Part shown: positions 16,126-24,516 of the stretch, one piece after another
Numbering within the stretch: position 1 is the first letter of the stretch
How the letters are laid out: each line of letters opens with the position of its first letter
Notes under the pieces: generated by a model
Told to the model about the DNA's origin: nothing
Database searches by the model: none
What the model saw: the letters and a program-made list of their open reading frames with translations, nothing else
From: Stigmatella erecta
GTDB lineage: Bacteria; Myxococcota; Myxococcia; Myxococcales; Myxococcaceae
Reading direction: 5' to 3'
Length of the DNA: 64,000 bases
Assembly: GCF_900111745.1 (NCBI RefSeq)
Contig: NZ_FOIJ01000011.1
Coordinates: forward strand, 124,001-188,000
Position numbers and translations under genes: made by a program

Positions 16126-16710
16126 TTAGACCTCCTCGAATCTCGTGCCCGTGGCGCCCATGCGCTCTAATGCGTCCTTGAGCTCCCCGGAGATGATCAG
16201 GGTGGTCGACCACCCCTCGGGGCGGAAGACTTTGGCGCTCCCCACCTTCCGCTTGTCGATGCGCATGTCATCTACGGCCCAGTACTTACCCACTTTGTCG
16301 GGCACTCCGTCTTCTGCGGTCCAGAACTGCACCTTGGAGGCTTTCTCGTCGATGCAGCGGATGAGGTGCGTTGCCACGACGACAAAGTACTGATCCGGTT
16401 GGTCCTCAATGTCCGCCGGGATGATCTGCACGTAGCCGGGGGCACGCTCCGCCAGCATGGAAGCCGCCTTGACGTGGACGACGGGGACGCCCAATCCCGC
16501 CTCGGAGAAGTCCAACGGCCTTCCCGCAGTCTTGATGGGGATCTTCAACCGTCCCTCCACATGCACGGGCGCTCCCCGCGTGAAGTCCCAGTCGTGCACC
16601 TTGCGGCCCTGGCTGTCGGTGGGAGTGCCCAGATGCCAGCGGCGGGGCACATAGACATCGTCGGCTAGCCTGAAGAAGCGCTGGGACATAGGGGGAAGTT
16701 CTAGCGTCAT
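16126..16710 (-). CDS. Imm11 (DUF1629) family immunity protein
   Basis: 194 residues. The sequence follows the imm11/DUF1629 pattern found in many copies in myxobacteria: RFFRLADDVYVPRRWHLGTP at the start, PLDFSEAGLGVPVVHVKAAS, LIRCIDEKAS, and the terminal LKDALERMGATGTRFEEV. It is a predicted cytoplasmic or periplasmic neutraliser of the toxin encoded immediately upstream. The start ATG at 16710 overlaps the toxin stop (ATGA); a second ATG at 16689 (MSQRFF) is also possible. It is intact and full length, while its cognate toxin seems disarmed. Confidence 0.85.
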   Translation of the reverse strand: MTLELPPMSQRFFRLADDVYVPRRWHLGTPTDSQGRKVHDWDFTRGAPVHVEGRLKIPIKTAGRPLDFSEAGLGVPVVHVKAASMLAERAPGYVQIIPADIEDQPDQYFVVVATHLIRCIDEKASKVQFWTAEDGVPDKVGKYWAVDDMRIDKRKVGSAKVFRPEGWSTTLIISGELKDALERMGATGTRFEEV

Positions 16711-17378
16711 TTGCCCAGGGTGACGAGCCGGTTCAACTCCGTTCCGGGTGTGGCGGTTTCATTGGCCAGTTTCTTGAGCGCGTCTGTCAACCGCGCCCGG
16801 CATTCGCCGATGCGGCCACAGTCTCCCAGCGCCTCCCGCAGGCGCGTGTAGACAATGTCATGGTATCGCTGCGGGTGCGGCCCCTTGTGCCCCTTGATGG
16901 GCACGATGTTTTCAGGGTCCTTCAGCCTGTCCAGGTACTTGCCGCCCACGAGCGCGCCCAAGCAATCGCCCTCGAAACCATGGGCACTCCGGCACCACGC
17001 GTTGTATCGGCTAACGAGGTTCTGTTCCTCATCCGTCAACGCTCCTTCCAGGGGCATCCCGGACGACTCCAGAGGGACGATCTTTCGCTCTCTGAGGAGG
17101 AGGAGGTAATCCCCATAAAACGCGTCGAGTTGAAACAGGCGCTCCACGGTCTGCCGGGGTGAGCCTGACAGGCGCACCTCGCGCGCCAGCTTCCGGATCG
17201 CCTCCGTCACTTGCTCTCGCGCCACCTGCACCGGCTCCACCGTGGCAGCACGGGGGATGTAGATCAGGGTTTCTCCCTCTGCTTCCGTGTCCACCCGGAT
17301 TGCTGGCTGAGTCGCGCTGCACCCAACAAGCACAGCCAGCAACAGCGCTTCGGCCTTCCAGAGGATCCGCCAGAGCAT
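16707..17378 (-). CDS. AHH-type toxin lipoprotein with apparent internal deletion
   Basis: 223 residues. The lipoprotein signal (LLLAVLVGC) and N-terminal region (to DCLGALVGGKYLD, about residue 150) match the myxobacterial family. The C-terminal 70 residues (LKDPENIVPIKGHKGPHPQR, YHDIVYTRL, ATPGTELNRLVTLGK) match the end of AHH nuclease toxins. From memory of the family, about 150-200 residues normally lie between: a hydrophobic segment and the AHH motif itself. They are missing here and the frame is kept, so an in-frame deletion near codon 150 probably removed the catalytic histidines. The RBS AAGGGG sits in a small hairpin. It is coupled to the imm11 gene by a 4-base overlap. Confidence 0.75.
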   Translation of the reverse strand: MLWRILWKAEALLLAVLVGCSATQPAIRVDTEAEGETLIYIPRAATVEPVQVAREQVTEAIRKLAREVRLSGSPRQTVERLFQLDAFYGDYLLLLRERKIVPLESSGMPLEGALTDEEQNLVSRYNAWCRSAHGFEGDCLGALVGGKYLDRLKDPENIVPIKGHKGPHPQRYHDIVYTRLREALGDCGRIGECRARLTDALKKLANETATPGTELNRLVTLGK

Positions 17379-17384
17379 GGGGCA

Positions 17385-17405
17385 CCCCTTTTCTGTGAGA
17401 AGGGG
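17385..17405 (-). promoter_or_regulatory. Hairpin enclosing the RBS of the AHH lipoprotein gene
   Basis: On the transcript strand CCCCTT (17405-17400) pairs with AAGGGG (17390-17385) across a 9-base loop. AAGGGG is the Shine-Dalgarno sequence, 6 bases before the ATG at 17378. The fold would reduce translation of the toxin gene. Only six base pairs are involved. Confidence 0.35.
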
Positions 17406-17548
17406 AACAGGTTAGGGGGCCGCCACACGGCAGAGGAGGATATGCCGGGTGGTGCTCGCATGAGTGACCCACTGGCCCTGCGGGCAGGCGGATCCCTCCG
17501 TTTCCGGCCCGAGTGTGTTGCCCCGCTCGCGCCACGAACCCCCACGCG

Positions 17549-17655
17549 CACCCCGAGGCGCGCGTCGAACGGTGCCCGCCTGGACGCGCACCACGAGCCC
17601 CAGCACCCCGAGGCCCGCGTCGACGTGCCCGCATGGACGCGCCACGAGGCCCCAT
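17549..17655. repeat. Imperfect tandem duplication of about 53 bases
   Basis: Two consecutive copies begin CACCCCGAGGCGCGCGTCGA (17549) and CACCCCGAGGCCCGCGTCGA (17604), and both continue with a GTGCCCGC(C/A)TGGACGCGC block and a CCACGAG(G)CCCC end. A third partial copy of the end (GCGCCACGAACCCC) lies just to the left. It sits in the 338-base gap between the AHH lipoprotein start and the SUKH gene stop. I see no gene in the gap. Confidence 0.55.
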
Positions 17656-17716
17656 AAGTGCTCGCCGTACCCCGTCGTGACGTGAGGGGCGAAGGGTGAG
17701 ATCTCCAGGCTCCATG

Positions 17717-18178
17717 CTAATTGTCGTGGAGCCAGTAGAGGCGGTTGTTACTCGTGAGGGCGCGCGCCAGAAACTCGCGGAGCGACGCGGCCACGGGCGT
17801 CACGGCCGGGTATGTGCCGTGGTACGCATCCACCAGGGGATAGGGGGGCGGCGGGGCCACGTCCACCAGGATGAAATCCGAGTCCTGGCAGTCAACCAGC
17901 GTCCACCAGGACGCGGGGCCCATAGAGTCATCGTCGATGCCTCGCATGCGAACGCGGGCGCGCTGTAGCTCTCCGAGGGAGAGGAGGCTGTAGCGCGCGT
18001 TGGGCAGCGGTTCGAACAGCTCCGCGCCATTGCACCGCAAGTAGAAGGCGCGCAGCTCGGCCCCGAGTTGCCAGCCCGCGCGCGATTCGAACGCGGCAAT
18101 CTCCGCCTCGGTCGCGGGAGGGGGCGGGTAGTGCTCGCGCACCACGGTGGCCAGGAGCTGTTCCAGGGTCGGCGTCAT
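17717..18178 (-). CDS. SMI1/KNR4 (SUKH) family immunity protein
   Basis: 153 residues. The pattern is that of the SUKH superfamily: PPPPATEAEIAAFESRAGW-type start, LGAELRAFYLRCNGAELF, YSLLSLGEL and the closing FLARALTSNNRLYWLHD. SUKH proteins are common immunity proteins against nuclease toxins. The start at 18178 lies 3 bases after the stop of the frameshifted HNH-like toxin, so the two form a pair. The gene is intact. Confidence 0.88.
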   Translation of the reverse strand: MTPTLEQLLATVVREHYPPPPATEAEIAAFESRAGWQLGAELRAFYLRCNGAELFEPLPNARYSLLSLGELQRARVRMRGIDDDSMGPASWWTLVDCQDSDFILVDVAPPPPYPLVDAYHGTYPAVTPVAASLREFLARALTSNNRLYWLHDN

Positions 18179-18181
18179 GGG

Positions 18182-18846
18182 CTAGTCACTGTAGGGGAGG
18201 TTGGGCCCGGGGGTGGACCACCGACTGCCGCGCGCGTAGCACTGCGGATAAGCGTTGTTGAAGAGCGTGTGGACAGGGTCAGGCACGGGCAGAATGTTGC
18301 TCGGGTCGGTGGGGTGCCCTCCGTGGCCGAGGTCGCGAATGTGGTGGCCCGGCCAGTTGCGGCCGGCCGTGCTGGGCCATGCGCCGAACTCCTCAATCCA
18401 GTTGGTCCGGAACGCGTCCCGCGCGTTGTCCCAGATGCCTCTACCAGCCGGGGGGCGACGGTCGCGTAGTCGCAGCAGCAGTGAGTGAGCGGGTAGCGGG
18501 TGCCACCCTCCGCCGGGAGGAACATGAATCGCCCCACCCAATCGCCCTTGATGTCCGCGAGCCAGATGCAGGCCATGAGCATGCGGCCTTCGGAGGTGCA
18601 CTGGCGCTGGCATCGCCCCATCTGCTTGGCGTTGCACTGCCACGGGCCGTAGTAGATGGTCGTGGTTACCCGGCCGCCGTTGGGGCTCGGCACCGCCGGC
18701 CCGACCCACTTCGCAGTGGCTGGGGGCATGCCGACTGCGCCGACCGTGGCCGAGCCGCACGCGGCGAGGGCCGACGCGGTCAGCGCGACGACGAGCGGAC
18801 AATCCTCGGAGGGACTAAACACGCAACACTCGGGTAGCACTGACAA
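18182..18846 (-). pseudogene. HNH-like nuclease toxin lipoprotein, frameshifted
   Basis: Two overlapping minus-strand frames make one protein. The first (from 18846) carries a signal-like segment (VALTASALAAC) and a Cys-rich region ending CCCDYATVAP. The second carries IWDNARDAFRTNWIEEFG, then NWPGHHIRDLGHGGHPTDP and NILPVPDPVHTLFNNAYP, an HH...N...H arrangement typical of HNH nucleases. The frames join at a run of six G (plus strand 18450-18455). Adding one base there restores a continuous reading (VAPPAGRGIWDNAR), so a one-base loss, or a sequencing error in the homopolymer, is likely. The start codon is also uncertain. The SUKH immunity gene follows 3 bases later. Confidence 0.75.
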
Positions 18847-18948
18847 CGCGCCACACGCAAGGCACGGCGGTGGGGCCCTCTGGGTGGGTTGGCTCGACTG
18901 TTTCCGCGCACGAGTGCGGAGGGGCGCTTGAACCGACTATGAGCGCAC

Positions 18949-19830
18949 TTACCAATCCGGCTGACAGGCGTAAGGCCTGCCCGGCCTGCGCTTCTCGCAA
19001 CGGTACCCTTCACCGCATCCTGTAGCTTCCTGAGGGGTACACGCAGGCTTGCATCGCCAGCCATCACAGACCTTCCCCTGAGAACAGGCGGGAAGTCCTT
19101 CACCGCACCGCTCACGGCAAGCCATCCACACCTTGCCGGGCTGCTCTGGGACTTGGTCCACATCGCACTCTTGTGTTTCAGGGCAAGGCGTCTGCTGGCA
19201 AGGGGTGCCGTATACCTCCGCGCATGCGCTCCCTCCTTCTTCGTGACGGACGCACTGCTGTCCGGTGGGGCAGCCTGTCTCCTCACAGGTGGGAAGGCAG
19301 ACAGGCTCCAGCGCCGTGCCGGTGCACAAGAAGCCCTTGGGACACGTGCTGGAGACGTCTGGGCGGCAGGGACGCGCGCACCAGCCTCCTGGGCCCGCAC
19401 AGACGAGCCCGGCCGCGCACGCCGCCTCCTTGGTTCCCGGAAGCTCATAGCAACGCTCGCCTTCCTTGCGCCTTCCCACGGGAACGCAGAACCGGACCAG
19501 GGGCCCATCGCCCTCCGTGGCGATGCGCTGACACCGCTGGTCCTCCAGACACTCGGCATCCGTGGCGCACTGGCTGTCCGTGCAATACCAGGCGGAGATT
19601 CGCGCGTCGAACACGCAGCCCAAGGGCGGTTCACACTCCTGGCTCGTCCCACACTCCCGGCGGTAGGTCTCCCTCCGGGTGCGCTCCTCGGTATCGAGGA
19701 CAGGACTGCTCCTCTTGCCCTCGTGATGTGTCTCAGGCTGCTTGGGTTGGACCAGAGCGCTCAGCAGGAAAATGAGCGGCAGCGGCAGAAGAAGTCCCGC
19801 CAGGCCGCCCAGAACCGCATGCCACCGCAT
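18949..19830 (-). CDS. Cys-rich Dickkopf-like secreted or membrane-anchored protein
   Basis: 293 residues. The N-terminus (VLGGLAGLLLPLPLIFLLSA) is a signal anchor; the rest is a series of Cys-rich modules such as CGTSQECEPPLGC, CATDAECLEDQRC, CAAGLVCAGPGGWC and CGEGYRCEKRR, with about 30 cysteines. This is the EB/Dickkopf-like pattern common in myxobacterial surface proteins and is expected to be disulfide-bonded outside the cytoplasm. The ATG at 19830 has GGAGAGAA just upstream. Function is unknown. It is divergent from the amidohydrolase gene, with 72 bases between the starts. Confidence 0.85.
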   Translation of the reverse strand: MRWHAVLGGLAGLLLPLPLIFLLSALVQPKQPETHHEGKRSSPVLDTEERTRRETYRRECGTSQECEPPLGCVFDARISAWYCTDSQCATDAECLEDQRCQRIATEGDGPLVRFCVPVGRRKEGERCYELPGTKEAACAAGLVCAGPGGWCARPCRPDVSSTCPKGFLCTGTALEPVCLPTCEETGCPTGQQCVRHEEGGSACAEVYGTPCQQTPCPETQECDVDQVPEQPGKVWMACRERCGEGLPACSQGKVCDGWRCKPACTPQEATGCGEGYRCEKRRPGRPYACQPDW

Positions 19831-19902
19831 GGTTCTCTCCCGTTGGACCGCGCCATCCTCGCGCTATGCGCCCACCCGCCCCACGCGCGAGGATACGCGG
19901 AC

Positions 19903-21201
19903 ATGCGCTCCCCCGCTGCCAAATTTCTGTCATTGCTTTGCCTCGCTCTGGGAACCCTCGCGGCCACCCCACCCGCGCCCATCGCCGTGCGCGCCGCGCG
20001 GATGATTGATGTCCGGAGCGGCAAGTCCATCCCGAACCCTGTCATCCTCATCGAGAACGGGCGGATCAGCGCCGTAGGGCCAGGCCTCGCCGTGCCCGAG
20101 GGCATTCGGCTCATCGACCTGGGCCAGGCCACGGTGCTGCCCGGCCTCATCGACAGCCACACCCACCTCATGGCCCGCTTCCAGGAGTCTCCCGAGGGCC
20201 TGGAGTACGAGCGCAGCCTCCTCACCAAGAGCCAGGCCTTCCGGACCCTGGAGGGGGCCGCCAACGCCCGGGCCACACTGCGCGCGGGCTTCACCACCGT
20301 GCGCGATGTGGAGAACGAGGGCACCGGCTACGCGGACGTGGCCCTGCGCGATGCCATCCGGCAGGGGCTCGTCGAAGGGCCTCGCATGCTCGTGGCCACC
20401 CAGGGCATCGCCGCCGTGGGCCAGTACCACCCCTTCGGCATCTCGTCCGACCTGACGCACTTCCCCACCGGCGCGCGGATGGTGAGCGGCGTGGAGGAAG
20501 CCCGCCGCGCCGCCCGCGAGCAGCTGGGCCAGGGCGCCGACCTGCTCAAGGTCTACGCCGACTGGAGGACGCCCACCCTCACCGTCGAGGAGCTCCGCGT
20601 CATCGTCGAGGAAGCGCACAAGGCCCGCCGCAAGGTGGCCGTGCATGCCGTGAGCAGCGAGGCCATCCGCAACGCGCTCCAGGCGGGCGCGGACTCCATC
20701 GAGCACGGACACCAGGCGGACCGTGCCGCCCTGGAGCTGATGAAGCAGAAGGGCGCGTACTTCGTGCCCACCCTGGGCATCGTGGAGACGCTCGCCGAGC
20801 AGGCCCCCACCGAGGCCGCCCGCCAGTCCCGCGCGAAGTCCGCGGAGTCCATCCGCCAGGTGGTGAAGCAGGCCCAGGCGCTCGGCGTGAAGATCGTCAG
20901 TGGCTATGACGCCAGCTCACCCGCCACCCAGGGCCAGAACGCCCGAGAGATTGTCGCGCTCCACCGCGCGGGCCTGCCCGCCCTCGAAGCCCTCCGGGCC
21001 GCGACGTCCCGGGCCGCGGAGCTGCTCGGGCTGTCCGAGCACGTGGGCGCCCTGGAGAAGGGGCTGTACGCGGACCTCATCGCCGTCTCCGGAGATCCGC
21101 TCGCCGACCTCACCGAGCTGCAGCGCGTGCGCTTCGTCATGAAGGGGGGCGAGATCATCCGCGATGATCTGCCCCCGCCCACCGATGGGAAGCCGCGGTA
21201 G
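19903..21201 (+). CDS. Secreted amidohydrolase family protein (metallo-dependent hydrolase)
   Basis: 432 residues with an N-terminal signal peptide (FLSLLCLALGTLAA). It is a TIM-barrel metal-dependent hydrolase of the prolidase/imidazolonepropionase-like type: GLIDSHTHL provides the first two metal histidines, LLKVYADW the candidate carbamylated lysine, VAVHAVS and SIEHGHQ the other histidines, and VSGYDAS the catalytic aspartate. The ATG at 19903 has GAGGA nine bases upstream; the open frame further upstream is antisense to the Cys-rich gene. Relatives hydrolyse Xaa-Pro or Xaa-Arg dipeptides and cyclic amides; the substrate here is unknown. Confidence 0.9.
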   Translation: MRSPAAKFLSLLCLALGTLAATPPAPIAVRAARMIDVRSGKSIPNPVILIENGRISAVGPGLAVPEGIRLIDLGQATVLPGLIDSHTHLMARFQESPEGLEYERSLLTKSQAFRTLEGAANARATLRAGFTTVRDVENEGTGYADVALRDAIRQGLVEGPRMLVATQGIAAVGQYHPFGISSDLTHFPTGARMVSGVEEARRAAREQLGQGADLLKVYADWRTPTLTVEELRVIVEEAHKARRKVAVHAVSSEAIRNALQAGADSIEHGHQADRAALELMKQKGAYFVPTLGIVETLAEQAPTEAARQSRAKSAESIRQVVKQAQALGVKIVSGYDASSPATQGQNAREIVALHRAGLPALEALRAATSRAAELLGLSEHVGALEKGLYADLIAVSGDPLADLTELQRVRFVMKGGEIIRDDLPPPTDGKPR

Positions 21202-21215
21202 CCCCCCGGGGCTAC
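21198..21215. terminator. Perfect bidirectional hairpin covering both convergent stop codons
   Basis: GTAGCCCC-CC-GGGGCTAC is an eight-base-pair inverted repeat. The amidohydrolase stop TAG (21199-21201) and the Hsp70-fusion stop (21212-21214 on the minus strand) both lie inside the arms. There is no T-run on either side. Confidence 0.6.
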
Positions 21216-24200
21216 GCGCGCCCCACCACCTTCTTCAGGAAGCCCCAGAAGCGGCCCGCGCGCTCCTTCAGGTCCGCGCCCCGGCGCTCCTCGGCCGCCC
21301 GCGCCGCGTTCACGTCCACCTTGAGCTGCTTGGCCAGCTCGTCCGGCGTGTAGCGCGTGGCCAGCGTCGCCCGCACGGAGTGGCGCGTCGTGTACTCGCG
21401 CGCCTCCACGTACAGCACGCACTCCGCATCCAGCTTCAGCGTCACCGCCACCCGCACCGAGCCCTTGGGCCCCTTGGGCAGCCCTTCCAGCCGCACCGTG
21501 CCCAGGTACTCGTTGGCGGAGATGTGGTTGTCCTCCCCCTGGAAGATGGACAGCTCCAGCACCTCTTCGTTGTCCCGTGCCGTGGACACCGCGAACGAGC
21601 GCTGCGCCGGCAACGGCTGGTTGCGCTCGATGACGCGCTGGAACGCGCCGCCCGGCATCGCCAGGCCAATCGTCATCGGCAGCACGTCGATGAGCACCAC
21701 GCTGCTCACCTTGCCCACCGCCGTCGAGTACATCGCCGCCCCGAGCGCCACCGCCTCGTCCGCGTTGACGCCCGCGTGCGCCGTCTTGCCGAACAGCGCC
21801 TTGAGCTTCTCGCGCACCAGCGGCATGCGGCTCTGCCCGCCCACCAGGATGATTTCGTCCACGTCGCTGGGCTTCAGGCGCGCATCCAGCAGCACGTCCC
21901 GCACCACGTCCAGCGAGCGCGCCACCAGCGCCTCGGCGATGCGCTCCAGCTCCGCGCGCGTCATGACGAACCGCAAGTCCCGCGGGCGCCCCAGCTCGTC
22001 CACCATCAACATGGGGATGTGGACCTCGTGGGTGTTGCGCTCCGACAGGGCGATCTTCGCCTTCTCGGCCGCCTCGCTCACGCGCGACAGCGCCACCCCA
22101 TCGCCCTGGAAGGGCAACCCCTCCAGCTGCTGGAAGCGCTCCAGCAGGAAGTCCACCAGCAGGTTGTCGAAGTCGATGCCGCCCAGGAAGATGTCGCCTC
22201 CGGTGGCCATCACCTCGAAGACGTTCTTCTCGATGCGCAGGATGGTGGCGTCGAAGGTGCCGCCGCCCAAGTCGTAGACGAGGACCTTCTTCGTCAGCTC
22301 CCGGTTGAGCCCATACGCGAGCGCCGCGGCCGTGGGCTCGTTGAGGATGCGCTCCACCTTCAGCCCCGCCAGGGCGCCCGCCTTGCGCACCGCCTCGCGC
22401 TGCGGCTCGGAGTAGTACGCGGGCACCGTCACCACCGCGCGCTCCACGCGCTGGTTGAGCTGGCTCTCGGCGATCTCCTTGCACTCGCGCAGGATGAGCC
22501 CCTGCACCTCCTCCAGCGAGAGCACGTACGCGCCCAGCCGCACCGCCGCGCGGCCCGCCGCGTCGGGAGCGATTTCATAGTGGAAGCGCTCGCGCACCTG
22601 CTTCACCACGGCGCTGTCGTACGGGCGGCCCACGAGCCGCTTGGCGCCATAGATGGTCTGCGTGGGGCGCAGGACGAGCTGGTTCTTCGCGCGGTGGCTC
22701 ACGAGCAGCTTGTTCTGCGCGGTGAGCGAGATGACGGAGGGGATGGTGAAGTAGCCCTCCTTCGAGCGCAGCACCGTGGGCCGCCCGTTGGCCATGACGG
22801 CCACGCACGAGTTGGTGGTGCCCAGGTCCACGCCGATGATGGGGCCCACGCCCGCGACCGGCGCGGGCGCGGGAAGGAAGACGGTGGGCGGCAGGAGGGC
22901 CCCGGTGGCCGGATCCGCCGGCATGGCCCGGGGCTGAGGCGAAGGCGCCAGGGCCTGGGAGGACTCCCCTTCCGCGAAGGGAAGGTGGGCCGGGCTGGGC
23001 GCCGGCGGTGAGGGCACCGGCGGCGGCAGCGCATCCGGTGGGGGCGCGTAGGGCCGCGCCACCGGCGGCGGCCGCTCGGGCACCAGGGGCCGGGGAGGCT
23101 GAGGCGCCTTGCGGGGAGGCACGGAACCGCGGCCACCCCGGGGGGCGCCGGGCTGCTCACGCCCCAGCTCCAGCGAGTCTCCGTCGCCCAGATCCAGATC
23201 GAACTCCACGCCCCCGCCAGGCTTGCGGAGCACGGCGTCCGAGGTGGGCGAAAGCGCGGGCGGAGCGGGCGGAGCGGGCGGCGCCACCGGCGGGGGCGGC
23301 GGGGGCGCCTGGACGACGGGCGCGGCCTGGACGACGGGCGCGGCCTGGACGACAGGGGCTTGGACGACGGGCGCGGCCTGGACGATGGGCGCCGACTTTA
23401 CCGCGGGCGGCGGGGGCCGGGACGGCGCCACCGGCGCGGGCGGCGGGGACGGCTCCAGGGGGCGGCCCTGGATGATGGGCGCGCTCGGCGGCGCGGGCCG
23501 CGGGACGGGCGCGGGGGCAGGCGCGGGCTCGTCGAGCGCCAGGCCCACCGCGACGGGCAGCTCCGTCTCCCCGCTCAGCGACTCCATCTCGAAGTCCACA
23601 TCCGGCATGGGCTCGTCGAGCACCTGGAACTTCACCGCGGCGGTGCCCCTCGGCGGCGTGACGCCGAGCAGGTCCGAGAAGGAGATGTCCACGTCCCCCG
23701 GGGGTGCCGGAGGGACGGGCGGCGCGGACCGGGCCGGCACGGCGGCGATGGGCGGCGGGGTGAGGGACGGCGTTCCCACGCCCAGGTCCGCCAGGTCATC
23801 GAGCAGCGCGGACAGGTCGGCGCTCTCCTCCTCGCGCGGCTCCATACGGGGCACGGGCGGCGGCGGGCGCTGAATCCCCTTGGGGGCCACGGGCGCCACC
23901 ACGGGGGCAATGGACGGCAGCGCCGTGGGCGCAGCCACGGCGGGACGGGAGGACAGCAGCCCCTTGGCCCGCATCTCCCGCTCCAGCGCCTCCGGGGAGA
24001 GGGCGGGCACGGGCGGGGCCGGAGGCGGCACGGGCGGAGGCGGCGGCTTGCGCGCCGCGGCGGCCTTGTTGATGAGGAGCATCCGGTCGATCAGCGCCTG
24101 GGTGTCCGCATCCAGCTCATGGAACTGGAGCCCCATGCCCGGAGGCCCCTCGGCGTTGGCCGTCTCGCGCACCCAGCGCACCACGGCCGTGCCCCGCAGC

Positions 24201-24397
24201 ACCCGCACGCCAGTGGCGATCTGCACCTCGAACTTCACGGGCGTGCCCACCGGCTGCGGGGTCCGCGACCGGATGAACATGCCCCCAGGGCTCAAGTTGG
24301 TGGCGAACTCCTCGGCGAAGCTCCCCACATCCACATGCTTGAGCTTCACCAGCAGACCTATGGCCTTCCGGTCCGTCGCGCGCCGCCCCTGTTCCAT
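21212..24397 (-). CDS. PilZ domain fused through a Pro-rich linker to an Hsp70 (DnaK-like) chaperone
   Basis: 1061 residues in three parts. Residues 1-112 are a PilZ domain with RRATDRK and NLSPGGMF, which fit the RxxxR and (D/N)xSxxG cyclic-di-GMP motifs. Residues about 115-515 are a Pro/Ala-rich linker with VVQAAP repeats. From about 517 there is an Hsp70: IIGVDLGTTNSCVAVM, VPAYYSEPQREAV, LNEPTAAALAYGL, VYDLGGGTFDATIL, IILVGGQSRMPLV, then a substrate-binding beta domain (NQPLPAQRSFAVST). The C-terminal lid is short and ends KKVVGRA with no EEVD. It may be a chaperone controlled by cyclic-di-GMP. No DnaJ or GrpE lies nearby. Confidence 0.9.
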   Translation of the reverse strand: MEQGRRATDRKAIGLLVKLKHVDVGSFAEEFATNLSPGGMFIRSRTPQPVGTPVKFEVQIATGVRVLRGTAVVRWVRETANAEGPPGMGLQFHELDADTQALIDRMLLINKAAAARKPPPPPVPPPAPPVPALSPEALEREMRAKGLLSSRPAVAAPTALPSIAPVVAPVAPKGIQRPPPPVPRMEPREEESADLSALLDDLADLGVGTPSLTPPPIAAVPARSAPPVPPAPPGDVDISFSDLLGVTPPRGTAAVKFQVLDEPMPDVDFEMESLSGETELPVAVGLALDEPAPAPAPVPRPAPPSAPIIQGRPLEPSPPPAPVAPSRPPPPAVKSAPIVQAAPVVQAPVVQAAPVVQAAPVVQAPPPPPPVAPPAPPAPPALSPTSDAVLRKPGGGVEFDLDLGDGDSLELGREQPGAPRGGRGSVPPRKAPQPPRPLVPERPPPVARPYAPPPDALPPPVPSPPAPSPAHLPFAEGESSQALAPSPQPRAMPADPATGALLPPTVFLPAPAPVAGVGPIIGVDLGTTNSCVAVMANGRPTVLRSKEGYFTIPSVISLTAQNKLLVSHRAKNQLVLRPTQTIYGAKRLVGRPYDSAVVKQVRERFHYEIAPDAAGRAAVRLGAYVLSLEEVQGLILRECKEIAESQLNQRVERAVVTVPAYYSEPQREAVRKAGALAGLKVERILNEPTAAALAYGLNRELTKKVLVYDLGGGTFDATILRIEKNVFEVMATGGDIFLGGIDFDNLLVDFLLERFQQLEGLPFQGDGVALSRVSEAAEKAKIALSERNTHEVHIPMLMVDELGRPRDLRFVMTRAELERIAEALVARSLDVVRDVLLDARLKPSDVDEIILVGGQSRMPLVREKLKALFGKTAHAGVNADEAVALGAAMYSTAVGKVSSVVLIDVLPMTIGLAMPGGAFQRVIERNQPLPAQRSFAVSTARDNEEVLELSIFQGEDNHISANEYLGTVRLEGLPKGPKGSVRVAVTLKLDAECVLYVEAREYTTRHSVRATLATRYTPDELAKQLKVDVNAARAAEERRGADLKERAGRFWGFLKKVVGRA
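23308..23392. repeat. 18-bp tandem repeat inside the PilZ-Hsp70 linker
   Basis: About four and a half copies of a unit close to GGCCTGGACGACGGGCGC, one of them shortened by 3 bases. On the coding strand it specifies the linker repeat VVQAAP / VVQAP. Copy number changes here would lengthen or shorten the linker in frame. Confidence 0.7.
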
Positions 24398-24502
24398 GGG
24401 GTGGAACTGTTACGGTCTCACGCTCTGGGCTCAAGCCCTTAGTGGGGCCTCGTTCGCTCGACTGGCCTCACGCTCGCCACATGTACTCCTTCATCCCACC
24501 CA

Positions 24503-24516
24503 CCCGGGGCCCGGGC
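24503..24516 (-). terminator. GC palindrome just after DUF1684 stop
   Basis: CCCGGG-G-CCCGGG lies directly after the DUF1684 stop codon on the minus strand. It is very short and has no U-tract, so it is only a candidate terminator. Confidence 0.3.
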
